From assembly GCA_000166095.1 (NCBI GenBank), contig CP002278.1, positions 528,001 through 592,000 on the forward strand: DNA of 64,000 nucleotides, given 5' to 3'. The DNA is from Methanothermus fervidus DSM 2088 (GTDB taxonomy: Archaea; Methanobacteriota; Methanobacteria; DSM-2088; Methanothermaceae). A program made the position numbers and the translations under genes. This document shows positions 1 through 9,585 of the stretch, piece after piece. Below the pieces are notes generated by a model that was not told the origin of the DNA, searched no databases, and was given only the letters and a program-made list of their open reading frames with translations. Numbering within the stretch: the first letter of the stretch is position 1; the number at the start of each line of letters is the position of its first letter.

Positions 1-293
1 TCCAAAGAATCAATTAAATTCTGCTTTCTCAGTTCATTTTTTGGTAAGTTAAATTTACCTAATATTACGACATCAAATTCCTGAGAGTATGCAGCATGTA
101 AAAGATAAAATCCACCAACAATGTCTAAATCAGATATAGTATACACCTTATATCCAGGTATATTCATGTGTGTGACATTTTCATCTAGCACCAGAACTGT
201 TGGTTGAGGATTTGGACCAAAAATTAAAGCTACCAATATCATTGTTATTATTAAAGTCCCAAATAATGAAGGAACACTTAGCTTTACATTCAC
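1..293 (-). CDS. Membrane-anchored protein, unknown, 3' end outside window
   Basis: An open frame runs on the minus strand from a GTG at 293 off the left edge, about 97 codons. A GGTGG ribosome site lies at 299-303, four bases before the GTG, which decides the start; the nearby ATG is out of frame and closes at once. The N-terminus is short and basic, followed by one hydrophobic segment at about residues 8-25, and the rest is a mixed extracytoplasmic-looking or peripheral domain with motifs such as PTVLVLDE and EFDVVILG. I do not recognise the family. It is divergent from the mannosylglycerate operon. Confidence 0.6.
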   Translation of the reverse strand, partial: MNVKLSVPSLFGTLIITMILVALIFGPNPQPTVLVLDENVTHMNIPGYKVYTISDLDIVGGFYLLHAAYSQEFDVVILGKFNLPKNELRKQNLIDSL

Positions 294-482
294 TTTACCA
301 CCAATCGAGCTAAATTTTAGTAAATTGGCAATAAAATAATTTTTTACTTCTAAAATTTTTACTTATTTCAATTCTTGATAAAATTTTTCCTCTTATCATG
401 AGATGTATTAAAGAAAATTTAATGTTGTTGTATGTACAAAAATATTACAAGCTAAAAAATATTGACAACCGGTGAGTTAAAA

Positions 483-1625
483 ATGCTAATTGAAACTCCA
501 AGGCATTTTGAAACTATTGGCGCTGTCAAACTTTATGATATACAACGAGTTATCAAATTGGATTCCGAATTATCTGATAATCCTTTGTTTTACACTTTTT
601 CAAAATCAGATTTACATAAAGTTTTAAATGATCTTTCTATTGTAATTCCAATAAAAAACGAAAGAATTAATTTATTTGATGGTGCATTACGTTCAATCCC
701 TCATAATTGTCCAATAATTGTAGTGTCAAATAGCAATGAAAAAAGATGTAAAGTTGAAAAGGAAGTTGTTAAACAATTTTACAATGTCACAGAACATCCT
801 ATAATGTATATCCACCAAAAAGACCCAAATGTTGCCCTAGCGTTTAAAGAATTAAAATATTATGATATACTCAATGGCAAAGGTGAATTTGTGAGAGATG
901 GCAAAGGAGAAGGCATGATAATTGGTATTTTAGTGGCAAAAGCAATTGGAAGTAAATATGTTGGATTTGTAGATGCAGATAATTATCTACCATCTTCGAT
1001 TTATGAATATGTTTTGGATTTTGCTGCAGGCATTAAAATGTCAAAATCTCCATATTCTATGGTAAGGCTTAGATGGAAATATAAGCCTAAATTAATAAAA
1101 AACAAAGTTTACTTTAAAAGATGGGGTCGTGTGTCACGAGTAACAAACAAATTCTTAAATAAACTCATAGGACATTATCTTGGGTATAAAACTACAATAA
1201 TGAAGACAGCTAATTCTGGCGAACATGCTATGAGTATTGAACTTGCTAATAAACTAGCATATTCTTCTGGTTATTCTATTGAACCATTTGAAATTATTTA
1301 TATTCTTGAGAATTTTGGGAAATCAGATGGAAACAAAATTGTTGAGATATTCCAGATAGAAACATTGAATCCACATATTCATGAAAACAAGGGGGAAGAA
1401 CATATAAATAATATGATCCACGATTCTTTGTCAACGATATATCATAGTAAGCTAGCCAATAAAAACATAAAGCTTGAAATAATTGAAGAGTTGAAGAAAA
1501 GAAATGTATTGAAAGATAAAGAAGAACCAAAGAAAAATATTATGATGTCTCCAATAGAAACTTTAGATGAAAAATCTTTTATTGAAATTGTAAGGGATTC
1601 TGAAGGATTTATAGAATTAAGGTGA
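483..1625 (+). CDS. mpgS: Mannosyl-3-phosphoglycerate synthase (MPGS)
   Basis: Transfers mannose from GDP-mannose to 3-phosphoglycerate, the first step to mannosylglycerate, a solute typical of thermophiles; cytoplasmic GT55-type enzyme. The protein (380 aa) shows the family blocks VIPIKNE (54-60), VSNSNE (81-86), HQKDP (111-115), GKGEGM (about 140-145) and the metal/nucleotide-sugar motif FVDADNY (162-168), and resembles the Pyrococcus enzyme along its length. The frame is open from a TTG at 462, but ATG 483 is preferred because GGTGAG at 471-476 is placed correctly for it and archaeal homologues start at MLxE. It leads a four-gene operon with the phosphatase, a GH38 glycosidase and a hexose-phosphate mutase. 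Confidence 0.93.
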   Translation: MLIETPRHFETIGAVKLYDIQRVIKLDSELSDNPLFYTFSKSDLHKVLNDLSIVIPIKNERINLFDGALRSIPHNCPIIVVSNSNEKRCKVEKEVVKQFYNVTEHPIMYIHQKDPNVALAFKELKYYDILNGKGEFVRDGKGEGMIIGILVAKAIGSKYVGFVDADNYLPSSIYEYVLDFAAGIKMSKSPYSMVRLRWKYKPKLIKNKVYFKRWGRVSRVTNKFLNKLIGHYLGYKTTIMKTANSGEHAMSIELANKLAYSSGYSIEPFEIIYILENFGKSDGNKIVEIFQIETLNPHIHENKGEEHINNMIHDSLSTIYHSKLANKNIKLEIIEELKKRNVLKDKEEPKKNIMMSPIETLDEKSFIEIVRDSEGFIELR

Positions 1626-1630
1626 TTATT

Positions 1631-2413
1631 TTGTATGTTATTTTTACAGATCTAGATAATACTTTACTTGACAGTAGGTATTCATATGAAGATGCAAAAG
1701 ATGTATTAGAGATATTGAAGGAAAAAGAGATTCCTATAGTGTTTTGTTCTGCAAAAACTAAATATGAACAAGAAGTTATAAGGAAAAAAATTGGAATCAA
1801 GGACCCTTTCATTGTTGAAGATGGGTCGGCCATATACATACCAAAAAATTACTTTGGATCACGTAAGGGAAAAGTTATAGATGATTATGAGGTTATAGTG
1901 TTAGGAACTAAAATAAATAAAATACGAGAAGAAATAGAAAAACTTCAAAGAAAATATCATATAATCGGGTATCAGGACATGAGTATCAAAGAAATTTCAG
2001 AAGTTACAGGTCTTAATTTTAAAGATTCAAAATTAGCAAAAAATAGGGAGTTTAGTGAGACTATTGTAGAGGCTGAAAATAAAGCAATTGAAGAACTAAA
2101 GAAAAAATTTAATGTAGTAATAGGTGGAAGATTTATCCATGTATTTGGTAAAAACGCTGACAAAGGAAAAGCTGTTAAATTATTAACAAAATTCTATAAA
2201 GAAAAATATGGGGAAGTAAAAACGATAGGCATTGGTGATTCCTATACAGATGAACCTATGCTAAGAGTTGTAGACATTCCTGCAATAGTGAAGGGACAAG
2301 ATGGTAAATGGGTAAATTTAAAAATTAAGAACCTATATAGAGCTAATGGCGTTGGACCAAAAGGATGGTCAAAAGTTATAAAAAAATTCATTTTGAGTGA
2401 TAAAGATGTCTAA
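1631..2413 (+). CDS. mpgP: Mannosyl-3-phosphoglycerate phosphatase (HAD family)
   Basis: Removes the phosphate from mannosyl-3-phosphoglycerate to give mannosylglycerate. HAD motif I is FTDLDNTLL at residues 5-13 (nucleophile and acid Asp residues) and motif IV is GIGDSYTDEPML near residue 205, with the C2-cap insertion between, as in the MPGP/Cof-like group; 260 aa is the usual size. TTG 1631 is chosen because AAGGTGAT (1619-1626) sits just before it; an in-frame GTG at 1622 overlaps that site. It follows the synthase almost without a gap and its end overlaps the GH38 gene by 8 bases, so the genes are probably co-translated. Confidence 0.88.
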   Translation: MYVIFTDLDNTLLDSRYSYEDAKDVLEILKEKEIPIVFCSAKTKYEQEVIRKKIGIKDPFIVEDGSAIYIPKNYFGSRKGKVIDDYEVIVLGTKINKIREEIEKLQRKYHIIGYQDMSIKEISEVTGLNFKDSKLAKNREFSETIVEAENKAIEELKKKFNVVIGGRFIHVFGKNADKGKAVKLLTKFYKEKYGEVKTIGIGDSYTDEPMLRVVDIPAIVKGQDGKWVNLKIKNLYRANGVGPKGWSKVIKKFILSDKDV

Positions 2414-4946
2414 TAATAAGTATGTTATCCATTTAGTTCCACATACCCATTATGATGCTGTGTGGGTTTTCACAAAAGAAGACTATTTCTACATTAATAT
2501 TGACATGATTTTAAAGAAAGTTTTAAAATTGATTGAAAATTCTGAGGAATACAAATTTCTGTTAGAGCAGGTATACCTTCTTGAAGAAATTGAAAAAAGA
2601 TATCCTAAGATGTTTAAAAAAATAAAGAAATATATAAAAGAAGGCAGGATAGAAATCGCAGATGGAGAATATTTAATGGCAGACACAATGTTGCCACAGG
2701 AAGAAACATTAGTAAGAGAAATAATGGTGGGTAAAAATTATGTAAAGGAAAAATTTGGTGTAGATGTTGATGTAATGTGGCAAGCAGATAGTTTTGGTCT
2801 CAATGCTCAATTACCTCAAATTTATAGGAAATGTGGATACAAATATTTAGCATTTCGTAGAGGTTCTCCTGAGAATAATCCATCTGAATTTTTGTGGGAA
2901 GGATTAGATGGTACACGAATTTTATCACATTTTATGCCACTTGGATATAGGGCTGGGTTAAATCTCGAAAAAATAGATGAAAACTTTAAAAAATTAAAGG
3001 AACTATCAGCAACTAATCACATATTGATGCCCTCTGGTAGCGGAGTTACAATGCCTCAAAAAGAAACAATTGAATTTGTTAAAAAGTGGAACAGAAGCCA
3101 TAAAAATTCAAAAATAAAAATTTCTACACCTAAAGAATTTTTTAAGTCATTAGAGGATTTAAATCCTGATTTACCAATAAGAAAAGGTGAAATGTATAGT
3201 GGTAAATATTCCGAAGTATTTCCAGACGTTGCATCCAGTAGAATATGGATAAAAAAAGCACTAAGAAAATTTGAAAATTGGCTTTATACCTTTGAAAGAT
3301 TCTCAACAATTAATTTTTTGTTAAATTCACATTATCCAGAGGAGCTTCCTGAATCATGGAAAAAATTGTTATTTATGGCATTTCATGATGTAGCTCCTGG
3401 AACTGGCGTAGATGTGTGTTATAATGAAGTTAAAGAAAATATAAAATCTTTAGAAAGATTATTAAATGATTTAACTCCACAAATTTTGATGTCAATAGTT
3501 GAGAAGGGAGATAAGGAAGGAGACGTTGTAGTATATAATCCATTGTCATGGGACTCAAAAAATTGGGTAGAAGTAGATTTAAAATTTGATAAAGGAGCTA
3601 TAAAAGATATCAAGGGACTGAAATGTGGTGAAGAAGAAATAGATGTGGAAGTTATAAAATTTAGGAAGTATGACGATGGTTCTATAAAGACAGCCAGAAT
3701 TGGTTTTATTGCAGAAGTTCCTGCCCTTGGTTATAAAATATATAAGATATTACAGCGACCCCCAAAATCAAAGACAGGTGTTCTGGAAGTTAGTGATAAC
3801 AGTGTCCGCAATAAATTTTTTGAAATTAAATTCTCCCCAGATACTGGTTTGATTAAAATTGTGAAAAATGGCGAAGAAATATGTGAAGGAAATGAAATTG
3901 TGATTGAAGAAGAAATAGGCGATTTATACTATCATAAAGAGGGGATTAGTGGTCCATTAAAAACAGAGTCAGGTGAAGGTATAAAGTACGGTGCATTCAA
4001 AGTTAAAGACATTAAAATAACTGGATCGAAATTAAGAAAAATTATTAACATTGCTGTGGATTATTATTCTTTGAGATGGCCATATAGATTAACAAAAAAA
4101 TGGAAACCAAGAATTTGGAGACATAAATTCCTGAAATGTAAGAAAAAAATTATTGTGTATAGAGATATTCCAAGGATAGATTTTGTTATAGATGTCGAAA
4201 ATAGACATCCAAGGACCAGACTTAGAGTTAAGTTTAATACACCAATTGATGAACCAACATATAAATCAGATACTCAATTTGGTGCTATAACTAGAAAAAC
4301 AAATCAATATTATTTTAATCCAAAAGATTGGAAAGAAAAACCTAGTGGTGTCTACCCAACACTTCGGTGGATAGATTATAGTAATGGGAAGATAGGTGTA
4401 GCATTAATCAATTTTGGGAACCCAGAACATGAAATAAGAGATAGGACGATATATCTCACATTATTGAGATCTGTAGATGTTCTTTCAACTGATGGAAAAC
4501 CTGGTCCTGTAATCCCTGTCCCTGATGCAAGAGAATTTAAAAGATATGAATTTTGGTATTCCATTTATCCACATACAGGTAATTGGAAAGATAGTAAAGT
4601 CTATAAGCAAGGGTATGAATTTAATTATGGATTAATTGGATTTCAAATTAATAAAAAAGTTTCTGAAAACAAAAAATCCTTCCTAAAAATAGAACCTGAT
4701 AACGTAATATTAACAGCGTTCAAAAAATCAGAAAGGGATGATTCTGTAATTATAAGATTCTACGAGGCTGCTGGCATTGAAAGCGATGTTAAGATTAAGC
4801 TATTTAAAAAACCTAAAAATGTAGAAACTGTCGACATATTAGAAAGAAAAACTAATGAATTTAATAAAAATTTAAAAGTAGAAAATAATAAAATATACCT
4901 CAAAATTAAACCTTTTGAAATCATAACACTTAAATTGAAATTTTAA
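2406..4946 (+). CDS. Glycoside hydrolase family 38 alpha-mannosidase, possible mannosylglycerate hydrolase
   Basis: Large (846 aa) GH38 enzyme. The zinc-binding N-terminal motif PHTHYD (12-17; usual form PHTHWD) and the catalytic-nucleophile block WQADSFG with Asp at about 128 are present, as is the AFHDVAPGTG block near residue 320, followed by the long beta-sandwich C-terminal region. There is no signal peptide, so it acts inside the cell. ATG 2406 is preferred to the upstream in-frame GTG (2397) because GTGAT lies just before it. Bacterial MngB, which cleaves (phospho)mannosylglycerate, is also GH38 and of similar length; with mpgS and mpgP directly upstream, I infer turnover of mannosylglycerate. 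A glycoprotein-trimming or general mannosidase is the alternative. Confidence 0.82.
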   Translation: MSNNKYVIHLVPHTHYDAVWVFTKEDYFYINIDMILKKVLKLIENSEEYKFLLEQVYLLEEIEKRYPKMFKKIKKYIKEGRIEIADGEYLMADTMLPQEETLVREIMVGKNYVKEKFGVDVDVMWQADSFGLNAQLPQIYRKCGYKYLAFRRGSPENNPSEFLWEGLDGTRILSHFMPLGYRAGLNLEKIDENFKKLKELSATNHILMPSGSGVTMPQKETIEFVKKWNRSHKNSKIKISTPKEFFKSLEDLNPDLPIRKGEMYSGKYSEVFPDVASSRIWIKKALRKFENWLYTFERFSTINFLLNSHYPEELPESWKKLLFMAFHDVAPGTGVDVCYNEVKENIKSLERLLNDLTPQILMSIVEKGDKEGDVVVYNPLSWDSKNWVEVDLKFDKGAIKDIKGLKCGEEEIDVEVIKFRKYDDGSIKTARIGFIAEVPALGYKIYKILQRPPKSKTGVLEVSDNSVRNKFFEIKFSPDTGLIKIVKNGEEICEGNEIVIEEEIGDLYYHKEGISGPLKTESGEGIKYGAFKVKDIKITGSKLRKIINIAVDYYSLRWPYRLTKKWKPRIWRHKFLKCKKKIIVYRDIPRIDFVIDVENRHPRTRLRVKFNTPIDEPTYKSDTQFGAITRKTNQYYFNPKDWKEKPSGVYPTLRWIDYSNGKIGVALINFGNPEHEIRDRTIYLTLLRSVDVLSTDGKPGPVIPVPDAREFKRYEFWYSIYPHTGNWKDSKVYKQGYEFNYGLIGFQINKKVSENKKSFLKIEPDNVILTAFKKSERDDSVIIRFYEAAGIESDVKIKLFKKPKNVETVDILERKTNEFNKNLKVENNKIYLKIKPFEIITLKLKF

Positions 4947-4958
4947 GGGAGGAAAAAC

Positions 4959-6314
4959 ATGGGGAAATTATTTGGAACATTTGGTGTAAGAAAAATAGCA
5001 AACAAAGGATTAACACCAGAATTTGCATCAAAGTTAGCTTGTGCCTATGGATCATTAGTTGATGGTAAAATAGCAGTTGGTGGAGATACAAGAACTTCTA
5101 CAATCATGATCAAACACGCAGTAATAGCAGGTTTACTTTCTAGTGGTTGTGATGTTGTAGATCTTGGTATTTTACCTACACCAGCAGTCCAATATGCTGT
5201 AAGAAATTATTATGATGGTGGAGTTATTATAACTGCTTCACATAATCCTCCTCAATATAATGGAATAAAATTTGTAGATGAAGATGGAATAGGTATACCA
5301 AAAAATATGGAAGATAAAGTTGAAAATTTGTTTTTTAAGAACAAATTTAAGAGAGTTAAATGGGAAAACATTGGTAAGATAGAAAATGTGGATATACTTG
5401 ATGAATACAAGAACGAAATCATAAAGAGAGTTAACAAAGATGTAATAGAGGATTCAAACATAAAAGTTGTAGTGGATGCTGGTTGTGGAGCTGCATCTTA
5501 TGTAACCCCTTATGTCTTAAGAGAACTTGGATGTGAAGTAATTACTTTAAATTGTCAGCCAGATGGATTTTTCCCAGGTAGAAATCCAGAGCCTACAGAA
5601 GAAAATTTAAAAGATCTAATGAAGACTGTTAAGGCAGTTGGAGCAGATATTGGAATTGCACATGATGGGGACGCTGATAGGACTATATGTATAGACGAGA
5701 ATGGAAATTTTGTTTATGGTGACAAAACATTTGCACTAGTGGAAAAAAAGATGTTACAAGATAATGGCGGTGGATTGATTGTAACAACGGTTGCAACTTC
5801 ATCAGTTATATATGATGTAGCAGAAGAGTATGGTGGAGAGGTTGTAACAACGCCTGTTGGAGATCTATTAGTTGCTAGAGAATTAAAAAGAAGAAATGGT
5901 TTGTTTGGCGGAGAAGAAAACGGAGGACTTATATTTCCAGACTTTGTATATGGGCGAGATGGAGCACTTTCAGCTGCTAAAATAGTTGAAATAATGGCAG
6001 AAGAGAAAAAACCACTTTCAAAACTTGTTGCAGAACTTCCACAATATTATTCAGAAAAAGAGAAAGTTGAGTGTCCAGAAGAAATGAAAGACGAGGTACT
6101 GAAAAAATTGTTGGAGAAGGTTGAAAATGACCCATCTGTGAAAAATATAGATACAACTGATGGTGTTAAAGTATTTAAGGATGAAGGCTGGGTAATCATG
6201 CGTCCATCTGGCACTGAGCCTATATTTAGATGTTTTGCTGAAAGTAAAAACAAAGAAGATGCAAAAAAATTAGTTAAATGGGGAATTAAATTAATTAAGG
6301 AATGTAAAACTTAA
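4959..6314 (+). CDS. glmM: Phosphohexomutase (phosphomannomutase / phosphoglucosamine mutase family)
   Basis: Alpha-D-phosphohexomutase of 451 aa, the normal length. The active-site serine loop is TASHNPP (92-98), the Mg2+ loop is DGDADR (about 237), the sugar loop is GGEENGG and the phosphate loop is RPSGTEP near residue 418. It interconverts 1- and 6-phosphates of mannose, glucose or glucosamine; which sugar cannot be told from sequence. Position at the end of the mannosylglycerate operon (12 bases after the GH38 gene, GGGAGG ribosome site) suggests mannose-1-phosphate supply for GDP-mannose, whereas archaeal homologues are often annotated GlmM. The gene symbol is therefore tentative. Confidence 0.85.
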   Translation: MGKLFGTFGVRKIANKGLTPEFASKLACAYGSLVDGKIAVGGDTRTSTIMIKHAVIAGLLSSGCDVVDLGILPTPAVQYAVRNYYDGGVIITASHNPPQYNGIKFVDEDGIGIPKNMEDKVENLFFKNKFKRVKWENIGKIENVDILDEYKNEIIKRVNKDVIEDSNIKVVVDAGCGAASYVTPYVLRELGCEVITLNCQPDGFFPGRNPEPTEENLKDLMKTVKAVGADIGIAHDGDADRTICIDENGNFVYGDKTFALVEKKMLQDNGGGLIVTTVATSSVIYDVAEEYGGEVVTTPVGDLLVARELKRRNGLFGGEENGGLIFPDFVYGRDGALSAAKIVEIMAEEKKPLSKLVAELPQYYSEKEKVECPEEMKDEVLKKLLEKVENDPSVKNIDTTDGVKVFKDEGWVIMRPSGTEPIFRCFAESKNKEDAKKLVKWGIKLIKECKT

Positions 6315-6337
6315 ACAAATTTAGTTTTATTAGGAAA

Positions 6338-6356
6338 GCCGAAAGTTTTTTATACT
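6338..6356 (+). promoter_or_regulatory. Archaeal BRE/TATA promoter
   Basis: CCGAAAG followed by TTTTTTATACT is a good match to the archaeal BRE-plus-TATA pattern. Transcription would begin about 25 bases downstream (near 6378), upstream of the membrane protein gene starting at 6464, so the leader would be about 85 bases. Confidence 0.55.
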
Positions 6357-6463
6357 ACAAAAGTATTAAAAGGAATATACTTACTTAACAAATTTTAGAA
6401 AATTTTTTATTGAAAAATTCTGTGCAGGAACCTATGTAAACTACAAAAATTTTAGGTGAGTGG

Positions 6464-6877
6464 ATGGATCAATATTTACCCCCAGATAAAATAATGATAT
6501 TAATACTATCTTTTTTGGCATTTTTAACAATAATAATAGTTGCAATTCAATGGAGACGCGTTAGAGAAGCTGAAAATAATGTAAAATTATTGGAAAAGGA
6601 AATTGAATTAAAAAAAATAGCATTAGTTGAAAAAGACATTGAAGCAAAGAAATTAATGGAGTCAGCCATTACATTGCCTAAAGACCAGCAAGAGAAATTA
6701 GCAAAAATAAGAAAAGATACATCTAAATTAATGAAGCAAATCAGGTATCTACAAAATGAAATTGAAGTTAGATTATCTAGACTTGAAGCACAAACAGAAT
6801 TTAAAAAATTACAAGAAATGCTTAAAAAGATAAAAAATAAAGAATCGGAATTAGAAAGAAGATTAAAGAAATTCTAG
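6464..6877 (+). CDS. Membrane-anchored coiled-coil protein
   Basis: A 137-aa protein with one hydrophobic segment at about residues 10-27 followed by an almost uninterrupted charged heptad-like helix (residues 30-137, rich in Lys, Glu and Leu) that should form a coiled coil facing the cytoplasm. AGGTGAG lies at 6454-6460 just before ATG 6464. No named family recognised. It is the first gene of a tight run with another anchored coiled-coil protein, an anchored OB-fold protein and a GT-C-like membrane protein, which suggests a shared envelope role. Function is unknown. Confidence 0.8.
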   Translation: MDQYLPPDKIMILILSFLAFLTIIIVAIQWRRVREAENNVKLLEKEIELKKIALVEKDIEAKKLMESAITLPKDQQEKLAKIRKDTSKLMKQIRYLQNEIEVRLSRLEAQTEFKKLQEMLKKIKNKESELERRLKKF

Positions 6878-6887
6878 GAGTGAGATT

Positions 6888-7328
6888 ATGAGTCCTGCAG
6901 AATTGTTGGCTGTTCTAATTTTGGCAGGTGCAATATTGCTTTTAATATATTATTACATAAATGAACCAAGGCAAATAGATGTAGTGAAGTCTAGAGTGCT
7001 TGGTAGGAGAGAAGGAGAAATGACTAAGAAGGCATATAAAATTGGTGACAAAATAATGTCTAAAGTGAAAGAAGTACCAATCAGTACAGATACAATATCA
7101 AAAAAAATAGATGCATTTTTAGAAGAGAAAAGTGATGAATTAATAAAAGATTGGTCACTAGCAACTAAAGACGACATTTCAAAATTAGAAAAGCGGTTAA
7201 ACGCTGTTTTTAGAAACATAGATGAGTTAGAACATAGATTCAATGAATATAGAGAACATACAAATAGAAAGTTTAAATCTATTGAAGAAAGAATAAAAAG
7301 ACTAGAAGAAAGTGTATTTAAAAAATGA
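6888..7328 (+). CDS. Membrane-anchored coiled-coil protein
   Basis: 146 aa: one N-terminal transmembrane helix (about residues 6-24) and a cytoplasmic tail with a C-terminal coiled coil (about residues 95-145, pattern NIDELEHRFNEY). GGAGTGAG precedes ATG 6888. Its layout mirrors the gene upstream, from which it is separated by 10 bases, so the two may form a hetero-oligomeric membrane scaffold. That is inference from topology only; no enzymatic motif is visible. Confidence 0.8.
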   Translation: MSPAELLAVLILAGAILLLIYYYINEPRQIDVVKSRVLGRREGEMTKKAYKIGDKIMSKVKEVPISTDTISKKIDAFLEEKSDELIKDWSLATKDDISKLEKRLNAVFRNIDELEHRFNEYREHTNRKFKSIEERIKRLEESVFKK

Positions 7329-7338
7329 CTTGAGGTAA

Positions 7339-7731
7339 ATGATGGATGACAGAGATATATCTTTAATTGCAGGAGTTGGTGTATTAGTAGGTATTATTGG
7401 GATAATCATTACTTCCAACATGTCACTGACACCTGAAGTTAAGATAGACCAAATAGGGCAGGAAAGTATTGGTAAAAAAATAAAGATCAGTGGTTTTGTT
7501 GAGAAGATTTCAAAGTCTAAGAGCGGTACATATTTTTTAACAGTTAGGGATTGCAGTGGATTAATACCTGTAGTAATCTTTTCGTCTCTTGCAGAAAAAA
7601 TGAAAGATAATGGTATCATAATTGAAGAATTTAGCAAAAAATTTATAAATGTTGAAGGAAGAGTCTCTGTGTACAAAGGAGAACTCGAAATTATACCAGA
7701 TTCTAAAACAAGTATAAAGGAGTGCATATGA
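7339..7731 (+). CDS. Membrane-anchored OB-fold protein
   Basis: 130 aa with an N-terminal hydrophobic helix (about residues 9-27) followed by a domain with the strand pattern of a nucleic-acid-type OB fold: GKKIKISGFV, TYFLTVRDCSG, LIPVVIF, then INVEGRV and GELEIIP. This resembles the OB domain of aspartyl-tRNA synthetase or single-strand binding proteins, but tethered to the membrane. GAGGT at 7332-7336 serves ATG 7339 (a second ATG follows directly). The stop overlaps the next start by ATGA. Whether it binds RNA, DNA or a cell-envelope ligand is unknown. Confidence 0.78.
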   Translation: MMDDRDISLIAGVGVLVGIIGIIITSNMSLTPEVKIDQIGQESIGKKIKISGFVEKISKSKSGTYFLTVRDCSGLIPVVIFSSLAEKMKDNGIIIEEFSKKFINVEGRVSVYKGELEIIPDSKTSIKECI

Positions 7732-9077
7732 AAAAAAATGAACTAAAAATATTTATACCATCTTTACTGTATTTGCTTTTAGCATTAATACCAACTTTAA
7801 AATATCAATGGCCTTTAAGCTGGGATATATTTTATCATGTTCATGTGGCTAAACTTCAGTTAGAAAGCTGGCCAACTTTTTGGGATAATTTAACTTGTGC
7901 ACCATATGGAAGACCAATTTATTATCCTCCATTATTTCATTATTTTCTTTCTTTTTTTGCATGGATTTTAAATTTAAACCCACTATTACTTGCAAAATTC
8001 TTACAACCTGTGTTTGCATCTCTAACAATGTTATCATTTACATATTTTATAAGTAAAATATATGATGCCAGAATGGCAGTTTTATCTGGATTTATGTTAT
8101 TTTTATCACCATTATTTTTCAGGATGATGTTACCAATACCAGAAACAATGGCAATGATTTTTGTGCCAGCTGCATTTTATTTTTATTTTAAAAACACTCA
8201 AAAAAGTAGTATAATTGCTGGAATATTTTTAGGTTTGAGTTCTTTAACACATCTTCTAACTGCAGGCATTGCCTTAACAATTTTAACAATATTTACACTA
8301 GCAAAAAGAAGAAATAAAAATTATTGGATAATGCTTGTTGTTAGCACTATAATTCTGAGTATTTGGTTTATCCCACTTATATTAAAATATGGATATTTAT
8401 TCAGGCCTCCACCACCTGAAATAATACCTCCAACGAGATATCCAATGGTTCTTGGAATAATTCCATCCATCTTTGCATTGCCAGGTATTTACTTTGCATT
8501 TCAAAAAAGAAGAGAAAACAATGTTTTTATACTAGTTTGGCTGATAACAACGTTGTCAATTTCAATGCTTTACATCTTTGGTGTTAAATTACTTGTTGAT
8601 AGAATACTCTATTTTGCAATTTACCCATTGGCTACTTTGGCAAGCCTCACAATTTTAAAAATTGAAAATAGAAAAATTAGACTGTTATTGATTTTGGCAC
8701 TGATTTTTGCATCTATTATTTCTGGATATTCAACAATAAAATCTTTGAAGCCTGTAATTACTGAAAGCCAATATCAGGTTGTGAAATGGTTTGAAAAATA
8801 TGGTGATAAAAAGAGTGTAGTTATAAGTGCTGATTATAGATTAGAACCAATGATAGTTTCGATTGCAAGGCAACCAGTTTCTGCTGGGGGATATGCACCT
8901 GGAATGCTTCGAACAATTTGTATAAAAAAATATTTGGAAAATAAATTTACTGAAGAAGATATAAAAAAGGACAAAGTGAAATATGTGGTTATAAGATCAA
9001 ATATGAAAAAACCCAAGTTTGGAAAGCTAGTCTACCAAAATAAAGATTATAAAATTTACGTTCTTTCATTTCAGTAA
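7728..9077 (+). CDS. Polytopic membrane protein, GT-C glycosyltransferase-like
   Basis: 449 aa with about ten to eleven hydrophobic helices and a small C-terminal soluble domain. The first periplasmic-side loop carries [13 protein letters not shown] and [14 protein letters not shown], a layout typical of GT-C enzymes (dolichyl/polyprenyl-phosphate-mannose dependent transferases, ArnT/PMT/AglB group), where an Asp in the first loop is catalytic. Sugar and acceptor cannot be told. ATG 7728 forms an ATGA overlap with the OB-fold gene and has AAGGAG at 7717-7722; an in-frame GTG at 7722 lies inside that site. It ends convergently with pth2, overlapping 12 bases. Confidence 0.72.
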   Translation: MKKNELKIFIPSLLYLLLALIPTLKYQWPLSWDIFYHVHVAKLQLESWPTFWDNLTCAPYGRPIYYPPLFHYFLSFFAWILNLNPLLLAKFLQPVFASLTMLSFTYFISKIYDARMAVLSGFMLFLSPLFFRMMLPIPETMAMIFVPAAFYFYFKNTQKSSIIAGIFLGLSSLTHLLTAGIALTILTIFTLAKRRNKNYWIMLVVSTIILSIWFIPLILKYGYLFRPPPPEIIPPTRYPMVLGIIPSIFALPGIYFAFQKRRENNVFILVWLITTLSISMLYIFGVKLLVDRILYFAIYPLATLASLTILKIENRKIRLLLILALIFASIISGYSTIKSLKPVITESQYQVVKWFEKYGDKKSVVISADYRLEPMIVSIARQPVSAGGYAPGMLRTICIKKYLENKFTEEDIKKDKVKYVVIRSNMKKPKFGKLVYQNKDYKIYVLSFQ

Positions 9078-9407
9078 TTTAAGATTTCCAGTTATTTTGT
9101 CAATTTTTTTATCATCGTCAGGTCCTATGCCTAAACATGTTATTGTACCTGGTGGCAATTCTGTATGTCCTGCATCCTTCACAAGATAATGTGGTAGTCC
9201 AGAATTTTTTACAGCCTCATAAATTTTAAGTAATTCATCCAAAGTTTTTACTTTAAGAACAACTTTTTTTGCACCCTCAGATTCCCATTTTTTTATTTTA
9301 TTTTTTTCTGCATTTTTAAATGACTCAAGTGATGCATGACATGCCTGAGCTATCAATTTACCTTTAGACATCTTAATGTCATCTCTAACAACTATAACTT
9401 GTTTCAT
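9066..9407 (-). CDS. pth2: Peptidyl-tRNA hydrolase, archaeal/eukaryotic type (Pth2)
   Basis: Recycles tRNA from peptidyl-tRNA released by stalled ribosomes. The 113-aa product has the full Pth2 pattern: [24 protein letters not shown] at the N-terminus with the catalytic-site Lys/Gln/His region, a central [22 protein letters not shown] and the closing [13 protein letters not shown] 9407 is chosen because GAGGAGGT lies directly upstream; an in-frame ATG at 9449 would add a 14-residue tail with no ribosome site and no family support. Stand-alone gene between convergent and tandem neighbours. Confidence 0.95.
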   Translation of the reverse strand: MKQVIVVRDDIKMSKGKLIAQACHASLESFKNAEKNKIKKWESEGAKKVVLKVKTLDELLKIYEAVKNSGLPHYLVKDAGHTELPPGTITCLGIGPDDDKKIDKITGNLKLLK

Positions 9408-9585
9408 CTTTACCTCCTCTAAAAATTTTATTGTGAATTTTCCAATCAAATAATTTTAATCACGTTCTAATATTTTTAGCTTTGAAAGCATATTTTTCCA
9501 CTTATATACTTAAAATGGTTTAAGTTTGCATGATGTGTAAAACAACCTTTATTATACAGAAGAAATTTTTTGATGACGAGGAAAA

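Noticed and set aside
462-482. TTG 462 as start of mpgS
   Set aside because: GGTGAG lies inside this extension and serves ATG 483; the extra residues do not match the family.
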